A stretch of DNA of 64,000 bases, taken from NCBI RefSeq assembly GCF_041435335.1, contig NZ_CP108430.1:1-64000 (forward strand), written 5' to 3'. Positions 19,504 through 29,418 of the stretch are shown here, one piece after another. Origin of the DNA: Streptomyces sp. NBC_01283 (GTDB lineage Bacteria; Actinomycetota; Actinomycetes; Streptomycetales; Streptomycetaceae). The position numbers and the translations under genes are program-made. Every line of letters begins with the position of its first letter. Positions within the stretch are counted from its first letter, which is position 1. The notes beneath the pieces are model-generated. The model did not search any database. It saw only the letters and a list, made by a program, of their open reading frames with translations, and was not told the DNA's origin.

Positions 19504-22500
19504 CGGCATCGCACGACGAACTGGTCGACGCACTGCGGGCGGCCCTGAAGGACAATCAGCAGCTTCGTGCCGCGGCCACGAAGGCGGAGCACGACGTTGG
19601 CCCGATCGCCATCGTCGGGATGGCCTGCCGCTACCCCGGCGGAGTCGAGTCCCCGCAGGACCTGTGGCAGCTGGTGATGGACGAGCGCGACGTGATCGGG
19701 CCGTTCCCCGAGGACCGCGGCTGGGACCTGTCCTCGCTGTACGACCCGGACGCGCAACGGCCGTGGACGTCGTACGTCAAGGAGGGCGGATTCCTCGACG
19801 ACGCCACGGGTTTCGACGCCGAGTTCTTCCAGATCTCGCCGCGCGAGGCGCATGCGATGGACCCGCAGCACCGGCTGCTGCTGGAGACCGCGTGGGAAGC
19901 GTTCGAGGACGCGGGAATCGTGCCGTCGGCACTGCACGGCAGCCGCACGGGCGTTTTCGTCGGCACCATGTACGACGACTACGGCTACCGTGTCCTGCCG
20001 TCGCCGGTCGAGTACGAGGGCTATATGGCCCTCGGCAGCGCGAGCGGCTTCGCCTCCGGGCGTATCTCCCATGGCTTCGGGTTCGAAGGTCCTGCCATGA
20101 CCGTGGACACGGCCTGTTCCTCCTCCCTGGTCGCCGTCCACCTGGCCGCCACCGCACTGCGCCGGGGCGAATGCTCCCTGGCCCTGGCGGGAGGGGCCAC
20201 GACCATGGCGACACCGGTGTCGTTCGTGGAGTTCAGCCGTCAGCACGGCCTGGCCCCCGACGGCCGCTGCAAAGCATTCGCCGCCACCGCCGACGGCACC
20301 GCCTGGTCCGAAGGCATCGGCATGCTCCTCCTCGAACGCCTCTCCGACGCCCACCGCCTGGGCCACCCCGTCCACGCCGTCATCCAAGGCTCAGCCCTCA
20401 ACCACGACGGCGCCGCCAGCGGACTCACCGCCCCCAACGGCCCCTCCCAACAAGCCGTCATCCGCGCCGCACTCACCGACGCCCACCTCACCCCCGACAC
20501 CATCGACGCCATCGAAGCCCACGGCACCGGCACCGCCCTCGGCGACCCCATCGAAGCCCACGCCCTCCTCGCCACCTACGGCACCAACCGCAACCCCCAA
20601 CACCCCCTCCACCTCGGCACCATCAAATCCAACATCGGCCACACCCAAGCAGCAGCCGGAGTCGCCGGCATCATCAAAATGACCATGGCCATCCACCACG
20701 GCCAACTCCCCAAAACCCTCCACACCAACCACCCCGCCCCCCGCATCGACTGGACCCAAGGACACCTCAACCTCCTCACCCACACCCAACCCTGGCCCCA
20801 CCACAACCGCCCCCGCCGAGCCGCCATCTCCTCCTTCGGCCTCAGCGGCACCAACGCCCACCTCATCCTCGAACAACCACCCCACCCCCACCACCCACCA
20901 GAACAAGGACAAGGACAAGGACGCGGGGCCGCTGCCCGTCGTCCCCGTCCTTCTGTCCGGGCACAATCCGGCCGCGCTGCAGGCCCAGGCCCGCCGGGTC
21001 CTCGACTCGCTGACCACTGCGTCGGCCGCCCCCGCGGACCTTGTCGACCTCGGCTTCTCGCTTGCCACCACCCGCAGCCACCTCGCGCACCGCGCGGTCC
21101 TGCTGCCCAGCGAGGAGGGCGGCCTGCTCGACGGGCTGCACGCCCTGGCGGCGGATCCGGATGGTGCCGCGGCCATACGCGGCCGGGCCACAGAGGGGCG
21201 CACCGCCCTCCTGTTCTCCGGGCACGGCCTCCAGCGGCCCGGCACTGGCCGGGAGCTGTACCGGACGTTCCCGGCTTTCGCCTCCGCGTTCGACGCCGTC
21301 TGCCGCGAACTCGACGACCACCTGGACCAGCCCCTGCGCACGGTCCTCTTCGGCTCCGGGACCGCGCTGCTCGACCGCCCGGAACACTCCCAGCTCGCGC
21401 TCTTCGCCTACCAAGTCGCCCTGTTCCGCCTGCTGGAGTCCTGTGGGGTCGCGCCCGTGGCCGTCCTCAGCCACTCCGTCGGCGCGATCTCCGCCGCTCA
21501 TGCCGCCGGCGTGCTCTCCCTCGCCGACGCGGCCGAACTGGCAGTGGCCCACAGCCGGTTGGCGAAGGGGCTTTCGGGAAGCGGAGCCGCGGCCGTCAAG
21601 AACCTGAGCTTTTGTGAGCCGGAGCTCACGGTGGTCTCGGGCCTCACCGGACGGGCGATGCGGGAGAACGAGTTCGCCGACCCCGACCACTGGGCCCGCC
21701 AGGCGGTCGAGACGTTCCGCTTCGAGGACGGCGTGCGGTCCCTGAGCGACCTGGGATGCAACCGGCTGGTGGAGGTCGGCCCGTCCGGCGAACTCACCGG
21801 CATGGTCGCCGACTGCTTCGCCGGCCAGGCCGCACCGACGGCGGTCGCGGCGCAGCGCGACCAGGAGCCGGAGGCCGCCACGCTGGTGACCGCGCTCGCC
21901 CGGCTGCACTCGGTCGGCGCCGACGTCGACTGGGCCGCCGTGTTCGCGGACCGCGGCGCGCGTCGGATCCCGCTGCCGACGTATGCCTTCCAGCGGCGCC
22001 GCTACTGGATCGACGCGCCGCAGCGCACAGCTGCCCGCCCGGCCGGGATCACCGATCTCGACCACCCGATCCTGGCCGCCGCCACGGAGGTACCGGCGCC
22101 GGACGGGGTCATGTTCACCGGACGGCTCTCGCACGCCACGCTCCCCTGGCTGGCCGACCACCGGGTCGCCGGCAGGACGCTGCTGCCTGGCACCGCCCTG
22201 CTCGACGCGGTGGTGAGCGCCGCCCGTGTGACGGGCGGCGACACGGTCGAGGAGCTCGTCCACGAGGAGCCGTTGGACGTGGTGGACGGCGCGGAGTTCG
22301 ACCTGCGGGTCTTCATCGCGGCGGCCGACGCCGACGGCCGGAGCGCCGTCACCGTGCACGCCCGCCGGGCGGACACCGAGGAGTCGGCCTGGATCCGGTG
22401 CGCCCACGGCACTGTCGCCCGGCTCGGATCGGAGCCCGGCGCCGAGCCGCGGCGCGGCCTCCCCGTGGCGGCCGCGCCGCTCGACCTGCCGCCCCACGAG

Positions 22501-24558
22501 CTCTACCGCACCCTCGCGGACCGGGAGTTGGCGTACGGACCGGCGTTCCGCGGTGTCGGCGCGATGTGGAGCTCCGGCCCGGAGACCATCGCCGATGTGA
22601 CCCTTCCGGACGGGGTGCGGCCCGGCACGCACGCCCTGCACCCCGTGCTCCTCGACGCCGCCCTGCACCCGCTCGCCGCCGAGGGTGCCGCGGGCCCCGG
22701 CCTGCTTCCGCACATCTGGCGGGACGTGCGGGTCCGGGCCGCCGCCGGCGCCGCGGCCCGGGTGCGGGTCCATCTGACACCCGCGGGCCACGACGTGGTC
22801 TCGGCCGAGTTCACCGACCCCGACGGCAGGCCGCTGGCCTCGATCGGCTCTCTCATCCTGCGGCCGGTCCCGGCCGCCGACGCCGGTCCTTCCGGCGCGC
22901 CGGAGGCCGACGGCCTGTTGGTGCCGTACTGGACGCCGGTCTCCGAGCCGGCCGGCGTCGCGCCGGACACGCCGTGGACCGACCTCGCCGAGGCGTTCGC
23001 CGCAGGTGGAGCACTCCCGCGGACGACCGTGCTGACGTGCCGGACCGACAGGGCCGGGACCCCGGCAGCGGTCCGGGAGACCCTGCTGGAGGTGCTGACC
23101 GCGGTCCAGGGCTTCCTGGCTGACGAGCAGGAGGAGGACGCCCGGCTGGTGGTGGTCACCCGCGGCGCCGTCGCCGTGGGGAACGAGCAGGACCCCGGCA
23201 TACGGCCCGCCCACCGCGCCGTGTGGGGACTGCTCCGGTCCGCGCAGGCCGAGTACCCGGGCCGGTTCGTCCTGCTCGACGAGGACGGTACCGCCGCCTG
23301 CCGCGAGGCGTTCGCCGCCGCGCTGGCCTCCGGCGAGAGCCAGCTCGCGCTGCGTGAGGGGACCGCGTACCGGCCGGCCCTCGCCAGCGCCGCCGGCGCC
23401 CCGGTCCCCGGATGTACCTGGGACCCGACAAGAGCGGTGCTGATCACCGGTGGGCTCGGCTGGCTCGGCCGGATCACCGCCCGGCACCTGGTGGAGCAGC
23501 ACGGTGTGCGGCAGCTGGTCCTGATGGGGCGCGGCGCCCCCGGCCTCGACGCGGAGCGCGTCATCGCGGACCTGCGGGATCTCGGTGCCAAGGTCCGCAC
23601 GGTGGCCTGTGACGCCGCCGACCGCGAGGCACTGGCCGGGGTTCTCGACAGGCTTGCCCGCTCCGGTGTCCGCATCGGCGGTGTCGTCCATGCCGCGGGT
23701 TTCCTCGAAGGAGGTCTGCTGACCGACCTGACGGCCGACGACCTCGACCGGTCGCTGCGTCCCAAGGTCGACGCGGCGTTCCATCTGCACGAACTGACCG
23801 CCGACCTGGACCTGTCCGCGTTCGTCGTCTACTCCTCGGTCGCCAGCACGCTCAACTCGGCGGGGCAGGGCGCCTATGCCGCCGCGAACGGGTTCCTGGA
23901 AGGCCTGATGGAGCAACGGCACACCGCCGGCAAGCCCGGCGTGGCCATCGTGTGGGGCCAGTGGGATGTGTCGGGAGGCATGGGCAGCACCCTCACGAAC
24001 GCCCAGATCGACCGCATGGCCCGGGTCGGCGTCCTGCTGATACCCATCGAACAGGGCCTGCGCTTCCTCGACGCGGCGGTGCACGGGATTGAGCCGGTGG
24101 TTGTGGCGGGACGCTGGGATCGCGGCGCCCTGGCCGCACAGCACCGCGGCGGCACTCTCCCGCGCATCCTGGAGTCCCTCCTGCCCGCCGACGCCGGGAA
24201 GCCAGGGGGAGAGGAGGATCCGTCCTCGACCGAGCTGCCGCACGACCACGGGGACACCGCGGCCGCGGAAGGCGGCGACACAATGTTGGAGCGGCTCCTC
24301 GCCGAGGTCGCCGCAGTGCTCGGCCACGCCTCCGCCGACGCGATCGACCCGGACATCGCCTTCGACCACGTCGGCATGGACTCGCTGGGGGCGGTGGAGC
24401 TGCGCAACCGGCTGATGGCCACCATCGGGCTGCGCCTTCCGGCCACTTTCGTCTTCGACTGGCCGACCCCCCGGCTCCTGGCCGATGTCCTCGGTCAGGA
24501 GCCGCCGTCCGACGGACGGACCACCACCGAGAACGGAAACGGAACCCCGATGCCATGA
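19500..24558 (+). CDS. Type I PKS module 2: KS-(defective AT)-DH-KR-ACP, frameshifted
   Basis: One PKS gene read as two frames. The first frame covers an N-terminal docking coil (residues 1-30) and an intact KS (DTACSSS near 204, [15 protein letters not shown]). At 20885-20889 a run of five C replaces the seven C of PKS1; the remaining domains are in another frame. Adding two C joins them into about 1686 residues. The AT is damaged: GHGLQ instead of GQGxQ, SHSVGA instead of GHSxGE, and roughly 75 residues including the HAFH catalytic-His region are missing at about 21570-21605. DH ([20 protein letters not shown]), KR ([14 protein letters not shown]) and ACP (GMDSLG) look intact. No thioesterase. 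If the frameshift is real the protein is truncated after KS; if it is a sequencing error this is an AT-dead module needing an acyltransferase in trans. Confidence 0.88.
20093..20910 (+). repeat. KS repeat copy 2
   Basis: Partner of 14661-15480 at a constant offset of 5432 bases. The C run at its 3' end is two bases shorter than in copy 1, which causes the frame break in PKS2. Confidence 0.9.
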
Positions 24559-25790
24559 CCGAGCACACCCGCACCGCAGCCCCGGCCGGACCGACGAGCG
24601 CGTCCGACCTGGTGCGCGAGATATACCTGGCGGGCCCCGACAGCCGCAAAGGTCAACTCACCACCGATCTCACGGCGTTGGAGGACGCGGCCCGTGCGGT
24701 CCTCCCGCCCGCGGTGTCCGGCTTCGTGGCCGGCGGCGCCGGGACCGGGGCCACCGGGCGCGCCAACCGGGACGCTTTCGACCGGTGGCGCCTGCTGCCC
24801 CGGGCACTGCGCGGCTTCACGCGGCGCGACCTGACAGTGGACCTCCTCGGCCAGACCCTGCCCGCACCGGTCCTGTTGGCACCGATCTCCGCACAGACTG
24901 CCGTGCACCCCGAGGGTGAGATCGCCACCGTCCGGGGCGCGGCCGACGCCGGGCTGCCGTTCGTGCTGTCCTCCTACTCCTCGCACAGCCTCGAGGAGGT
25001 GGCCGCGGCTGCCGGGCCGGGGCCCCGCTGGTTCCAGCTGTACTGGCCCTCGGACGACGAACTGGCCGCGTCCCTGGTCCGCCGGGCCGAGGCGAGCGGC
25101 TACACGGCGCTGGTCCTCACCGTCGACAATCCCTCCGTCGGCTACCGGCCCGCGGACCTCGATCACGGCTACCTTCCGCTGATACGCGGCACCGGGCTCG
25201 CCAACTACACGAGTGATCCCGTGTTCCGGGCGGCGCTGCCGCCGGATGCCGGCCCCGAGTCGGTCGTCAGGCACTGGGCCCGGGTCAACGGCAACCCGTC
25301 GCTGACCTGGGACCGACTGAACCAGCTGCGCGAGTGGACGAGTCTTCCCCTTCTCGTCAAGGGGGTCCTGCACCCCGACGACGCGCGCCTGGCCGTGGCC
25401 AACGGGGCGGACGGCGTGATCGTCTCCAATCACGGGGGACGCCAGCTGGACGGCGCGGCGGCTTCCCTGGACTGCCTGCCCGCAGTGCGCGCCGCGGTCG
25501 GCGGCACCGTCCCTGTGCTGATGGACTCCGGTGTCCGCACCGGCACCGACGTCGCCAAGGCTCTGGCCCTCGGCGCGGACGCCGTCCTCCTCGGCAGGCC
25601 CTACCTGTACGGACTGGCGCTCGACGGACGTCCCGGCGTGCGGCACGTCCTGCGGTGCCTGCTCGCCGAGCTCGACGTCGCTCTGACGCAGATCGGCTGC
25701 GGCAGCGCCCGGTCCCTGGGTCCGGAGCTGCTCGCTCCGGCGGGACCCCTGGGCGGGCCGCAGCCGACAGCACGTCAGGATCGCTCGTAG
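24555..25790 (+). CDS. FMN-dependent alpha-hydroxyacid oxidase/dehydrogenase
   Basis: A 411-residue TIM-barrel flavoenzyme of the glycolate oxidase/lactate monooxygenase/hydroxymandelate oxidase family. The active-site histidine motif SNHGGRQLDG is near residue 290, followed by the phosphate-binding segments DSGVRTG and LGRPYLYG. It oxidises an alpha-hydroxy acid to an alpha-keto acid. The ATG overlaps the PKS2 stop by four bases, so it is the last gene of the 11079-25790 operon. Together with the aminotransferase it could run a hydroxy acid, keto acid, amino acid sequence, as in hydroxyphenylglycine-type precursor routes, or provide a keto-acid building block. Substrate unknown. Confidence 0.87.
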   Translation: MTEHTRTAAPAGPTSASDLVREIYLAGPDSRKGQLTTDLTALEDAARAVLPPAVSGFVAGGAGTGATGRANRDAFDRWRLLPRALRGFTRRDLTVDLLGQTLPAPVLLAPISAQTAVHPEGEIATVRGAADAGLPFVLSSYSSHSLEEVAAAAGPGPRWFQLYWPSDDELAASLVRRAEASGYTALVLTVDNPSVGYRPADLDHGYLPLIRGTGLANYTSDPVFRAALPPDAGPESVVRHWARVNGNPSLTWDRLNQLREWTSLPLLVKGVLHPDDARLAVANGADGVIVSNHGGRQLDGAAASLDCLPAVRAAVGGTVPVLMDSGVRTGTDVAKALALGADAVLLGRPYLYGLALDGRPGVRHVLRCLLAELDVALTQIGCGSARSLGPELLAPAGPLGGPQPTARQDRS

Positions 25791-25804
25791 TGCTTCGTCA
25801 GGTG

Positions 25805-26430
25805 TACTGATCTTGCCTGGCCAGAGGCATGGCGTCGGCTTGCGCGGCCCCTCCTGATGCTGGAGGGACGGCGTAGGCCGATCCAGCCGATGGCCGAGCG
25901 GCTGCCGGACGGGAACATGCGGCAACGGATCGCGCGACGGCTGTGCGAGGAGGTCCGGCCCGCTGGAGCGGCAGTTGTATCTGCCCGGGGAGTGGACCAG
26001 CGATGCGGCCCAGCGCCGCAGAGCCGGCGTCCCGCAGTACGTCACCTTTGCTGCCAAGACCCAGCTCGCGCTGGACTTGTTGGATCGCCTGGCTGTGTGG
26101 GACCGGCCTATGGCGGGCTGGGCCCGGCGCCCCTGCCCCGCTACCGCACCCGGCCGGTAACACTGCCTCAACCGGCAGCCGAGCACGGCGTGTTCAGCGA
26201 GGTGTCCTGGCGGCAAGGCCGCATGCGCTCTCGCTTCGCCGTCCTTGAAATCCAGCCGGCGGGCAAACAGTCCCTCCGCCATGCCCAGGAACATGGCGGA
26301 GGCCACTACGCCTGGGACGGGGTGCCGGCGGGGCCGGCACCATCACGTCACCCTCGTCGGCGCCTGCTGGCTCAGCCTCCAAGAAGGCTGGTGGCGCCTG
26401 TTTCCGCGAGACGGCCCTGGCCGGCCGGTC
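25805..26430 (+). pseudogene. IS701-family transposase relic
   Basis: Fragments of one transposase in several frames: LEGRRRPIQPMAERLPDG near 25860, a segment reading LYLPGEWTSD then AGVPQYVTFAAKTQLALDLL near 25975-26090, and SWRQGRMRSRFAVLEIQPAG near 26205-26260. These match the order of conserved parts in IS701-type DDE transposases. Frameshifts and missing middle parts make it non-functional. It lies in the convergent junction between the PKS operon and the NRPS operon. Confidence 0.7.
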
Positions 26431-26559
26431 CTTCGCCAGCCCGGACGGCATCGCCAAAGGCCACCGCAATGGCCACCGCTCAGCTCAACACCCGCGCCCG
26501 ACCTTGGATCTAGGGCCGCGCGACACCCCGTCCCGCCCCCGGCGATGCCGCTACCGGAA

Positions 26560-26575
26560 CGTTCTTCGAGGAACG
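26560..26575. terminator. Weak hairpin after glycosyltransferase 1
   Basis: A 16-base inverted repeat with 5-6 bp arms six bases beyond the stop codon at 26581. No T run. It could terminate the minus-strand NRPS operon. Confidence 0.3.
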
Positions 26576-26580
26576 CAGCA

Positions 26581-27873
26581 CTAGCGTTCCACGATCCGTT
26601 CCAGTTCCCGGACGACCTCGGCGGGTGACGGCTGCGCCGCCAGCTCCTGGCCGAGCCGTCCGGCGGCCTCCCCGAACGACGGATCCTCCAGCAGCCGCAC
26701 CAGCTGCTCCCGCACCCGCCCCCCGTCCAGGTCCTCCGGAGCGTCCCCCCGGATCCACAGGCCGGCCCCGGACCGCTCCAGCCGCGGGCCACGCTCCCCG
26801 ATATCGGTCATGGCGCGGCCGATCACCAGCTGCGGCACCCCGTGCGCGATCGCCTCCAGGAACCCGGGCACGCCGCCATGGTGGATCACAGCCGAGCACG
26901 AGGGGACGACGGCGTGCAGCGGAACGAACTCCACCAGCCTGGTATTGCCGGGAACCCGCTCCAGCTCCCGCTGGAACTGCTCGGGCAGCGTCACCACCAG
27001 CTCGATGTCCAGATCAGCCAGCGCATCCAGCATCCCCTGCAGCTGCTCCAAGGAGGACGCGGCCGTCGCCGGGTCCGTTGCCAGGCTGAGTCCGAAGGTG
27101 GCCAGGACGCGCCGCTTGGCCGGGTCGCGTCGGGCCCAATGCGGCACCACCGACGGCCCGTTGTAGGGGACATAGCGCAGCGGAAGATGCGGCGACGGCG
27201 ACTCCAGCCGCATCGAGCCGACCATCTGCTCGATCGCGAACTGCCCGGTCACCATCTCCTCGGAGAACTCGGCACCGAACTTCTGCGCCCACTCCCCCAG
27301 CCAGTCCCCCAACGGGTCCTCGCGGTCCTCGGGCGCCTGCTCCTGACGCACCCGCAGAAAATGCCGGCGGGCGCGGTCCTCGACGGCCAACTCGGTGCGC
27401 ATGCGCCCGTGCGGCACTCCGACCGCCGTGGCCGCGATCGCGCCCGCGTGGCTCAGCCAGTCCCAGAGCACCAGGTCCGGCTGCCACCAGCGGCAGTACT
27501 CCACCAGCTCCTCGACCATCGCATCATTGGAGGCCCGGGAGGTGGCGGCCAGGAACCGGCTCCCCCACCGCAGGCGCTCCCAGGTGAGGATCTCTTCGCG
27601 GTCCTCGCACACGTCGACGAGGATGTCGTTCTGCTCGCCGTGGGCTTCGACGAGCTTCTGGTACACCTCCCCCTGCTCGCGTTCGACCCTCCCGAAAACG
27701 GGTTCTTCGGGACCTACAGGTACGGCCGGCAGACCCGAGGCGGTGACGGCGTCCGTCAGCTCCGGGCCGCTCGCGACCCGGACCTCGTGGCCTGCCGACT
27801 GCAGTGCCCAGGCCAGCGGCACCATGTGCTGCAGGTGGGTTCGCCAGGGAAAGACTACGAACAGGACGCGCAT
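26581..27873 (-). CDS. Glycosyltransferase 1 (macrolide-type GT1 family)
   Basis: A 430-residue GT-B enzyme of the EryCIII/DesVII/SpnP-like family that transfers an NDP-deoxysugar to a natural-product aglycone. The N-terminal domain starts MRVLFVVFPWRTHLQHMVPLAWAL. The C-terminal donor-binding part has a shortened signature around VPSCSAVIHHGGVPGFLEAIAHGVPQLVIG. The start is the ATG at 27873 with a strong AAGGAGG ahead of it; the longer frame to 27906 lacks a site. It closes the NRPS operon after a P450. From about residue 115 to the end it is almost identical to glycosyltransferase 2 at 47.4 kb. Some relatives need a cysteine-less P450 partner; none is seen here. Confidence 0.9.
   Translation of the reverse strand: MRVLFVVFPWRTHLQHMVPLAWALQSAGHEVRVASGPELTDAVTASGLPAVPVGPEEPVFGRVEREQGEVYQKLVEAHGEQNDILVDVCEDREEILTWERLRWGSRFLAATSRASNDAMVEELVEYCRWWQPDLVLWDWLSHAGAIAATAVGVPHGRMRTELAVEDRARRHFLRVRQEQAPEDREDPLGDWLGEWAQKFGAEFSEEMVTGQFAIEQMVGSMRLESPSPHLPLRYVPYNGPSVVPHWARRDPAKRRVLATFGLSLATDPATAASSLEQLQGMLDALADLDIELVVTLPEQFQRELERVPGNTRLVEFVPLHAVVPSCSAVIHHGGVPGFLEAIAHGVPQLVIGRAMTDIGERGPRLERSGAGLWIRGDAPEDLDGGRVREQLVRLLEDPSFGEAAGRLGQELAAQPSPAEVVRELERIVER
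26588..27525 (-). repeat. Glycosyltransferase repeat copy 1
   Basis: About 938 bases are nearly identical, in the same orientation, to 47442-48379 (offset 20854). Short divergent patches occur at about 27052-27085 and 27369-27400. The repeats flank the whole NRPS1-SARP block, so recombination between them could delete or amplify about 20.9 kb. Confidence 0.9.
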
Positions 27874-27932
27874 GGCGCTTTCCTCCTTCGAAGCGAACTC
27901 ATCCACGGTTCGCAGGCTGTTCCAGCAACGGC

Positions 27933-29150
27933 CTAAGCGGTGAGCATCTCGAGTTTCGACACTGCCAGCAGGTCATCCAGCGGCAAGAATTCCGGCCGCT
28001 CGTCCGGGGCCGCCCGCAATCCGGGATACCGGTCCAGGAGCATCCGCAAGCAGATGCTGGTCTCGAGGCGGGCGAGTGGCGCGCCGATGCAGAAGTGGAT
28101 TCCGCGGCCGAATCCCAGGTGCGGATTGGGGTCGCGACCGGGATCGAACTCGTCGGGCCGGTCGAACACCCGCTCGTCCCGGCTGCCGGCGCCGAGCCAG
28201 AGCCGGACGAAGCTCTTCTTCGGTATCTTGACGCCGGCCAGCTCGGTGTCTTCGGCCGTCGCGCGGGCGGAGGCCGCGAGCGGACCGAGGAACCGCAGGG
28301 TTTCCTCGGCGGCCCCCGGGATGAGGTCCGGGTTCGCCCGCAGCCGGGCGAACTGCTCCGGGTGGGCATCCAGGCACAGCAGCATGTTGGCGATCGTCGC
28401 GCTGGTGGTGAGGTGTCCTGCGACGAGGAGTTCCCTGGAGAAGTTCACCACCTGGTTGTCAGTCAGGCGCTCGCCGTCGACCTCCGCCTGGACCAGCTTG
28501 GTCAGCAGATCCTCGCGCGGCTTGGCGCGCCGTTCGGCCGCATGCGTGCGCAAGTACTCCATCAGTTCGGGCACTTGCCCCATGGCGGCCGCGACGTCCT
28601 CGTCCTCGCGCTGCGTGCCCGCGCCGTCCTTGACCGCGTCTTCCACGTTCACTTCGCCGGCGGCGGTGAGGATGGTGTCCACCCACTGCTTGAAAAGGTC
28701 GCGGTCGCTGCGCGGCACGCCGAGCATGTCGGCTATCACCATCACCGGCATCGGATACGCCAGGTCCCCGACCAGTTCCAGGCGCCCCTGGCCCGCCGCC
28801 TCGTCCAGGAGCTGACCAGTGACCTCAGCGATCCGCGGTTCGAGATCGGCCACCAGCTTTGGGGTGAACGCACGGCTGACAATCTTGCGGAGCTTCGTGT
28901 GCTTGGGCGGGTCGGCCGCGCTCAGCGCGCCCTCGCTGAGGGTCTCGCCCTCGGGCGCCCCGAACAGCAGGGCTTCCACATTGGACGAGTACACCTGCGG
29001 GTCGCCGTAGACCTCCAGGATCTCGGCGTGACCGTAGACATGGAACACCCCGCTCTCGTCCACCTTGACGGGCTGCTCCGGTCGGTGACCCCACATCCAG
29101 AAGAACGCGGGGTTCACTCCCCAGCGGTCGGCGAGCTGTGTCATCTCCAT
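27933..29150 (-). CDS. Cytochrome P450
   Basis: A 405-residue P450 with I-helix VAGHLTTS near residue 245, ExxR in EETLR near 285 and heme motif FGRGIHFCIGAPLARLE with the cysteine near 354. All catalytic residues are present. It lies between MbtH and glycosyltransferase 1 in the NRPS operon, typical of P450s that hydroxylate carrier-bound amino acids (for example beta-hydroxylation of leucine) or the peptide scaffold. The exact substrate is unknown. Confidence 0.9.
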   Translation of the reverse strand: MEMTQLADRWGVNPAFFWMWGHRPEQPVKVDESGVFHVYGHAEILEVYGDPQVYSSNVEALLFGAPEGETLSEGALSAADPPKHTKLRKIVSRAFTPKLVADLEPRIAEVTGQLLDEAAGQGRLELVGDLAYPMPVMVIADMLGVPRSDRDLFKQWVDTILTAAGEVNVEDAVKDGAGTQREDEDVAAAMGQVPELMEYLRTHAAERRAKPREDLLTKLVQAEVDGERLTDNQVVNFSRELLVAGHLTTSATIANMLLCLDAHPEQFARLRANPDLIPGAAEETLRFLGPLAASARATAEDTELAGVKIPKKSFVRLWLGAGSRDERVFDRPDEFDPGRDPNPHLGFGRGIHFCIGAPLARLETSICLRMLLDRYPGLRAAPDERPEFLPLDDLLAVSKLEMLTA

Positions 29151-29196
29151 CCCTCCTGTTTCTCGTTCTGTACGGGCGCTGGTACGGGCGCAGGTG

Positions 29197-29409
29197 CTAC
29201 TCGCCCATGGCGAGGCGCAGGCTCCTGGGCCGCAGATCGGTCCAGTTCTCCTCTATGTGGGCAAGGCACTTCGGCCGGTCCTCCGGACCGAAGGCGATCC
29301 GCCAGCCGTCCGGGATGTGTGCGAAGGAGGGCCATAGGGAGTGCTGTTCCTCGTCGTTCACCAGGACGTAGAACGTGCCGTTCTCGTCGTCGAAGGGGTT
29401 CGTGGTCAC
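29197..29409 (-). CDS. mbtH: MbtH-like protein
   Basis: A 70-residue MbtH-family protein with the conserved pattern [19 protein letters not shown] and the C-terminal ENWTDLRP. These small proteins bind NRPS adenylation domains and are often needed for their solubility and activity. It starts nine bases after the NRPS1 stop, in the same operon, so it most likely serves NRPS1 and probably NRPS2. Confidence 0.95.
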   Translation of the reverse strand: MTTNPFDDENGTFYVLVNDEEQHSLWPSFAHIPDGWRIAFGPEDRPKCLAHIEENWTDLRPRSLRLAMGE

Positions 29410-29418
29410 GCGGTCTCC

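Noticed and set aside
20863..24369. Very long minus-strand open frame (1168 codons) opposite PKS2
   Set aside because: It is antisense to clearly homologous DH, KR and ACP domains and encodes no recognisable protein; long shadow frames are expected at this GC content.
19500..24558. Two separate PKS genes, one ending after the KS and one beginning in the AT
   Set aside because: The second would start in mid-AT without a ribosome site, and adding two C to a C tract joins both into a normal module, so one frameshifted gene is the better reading.
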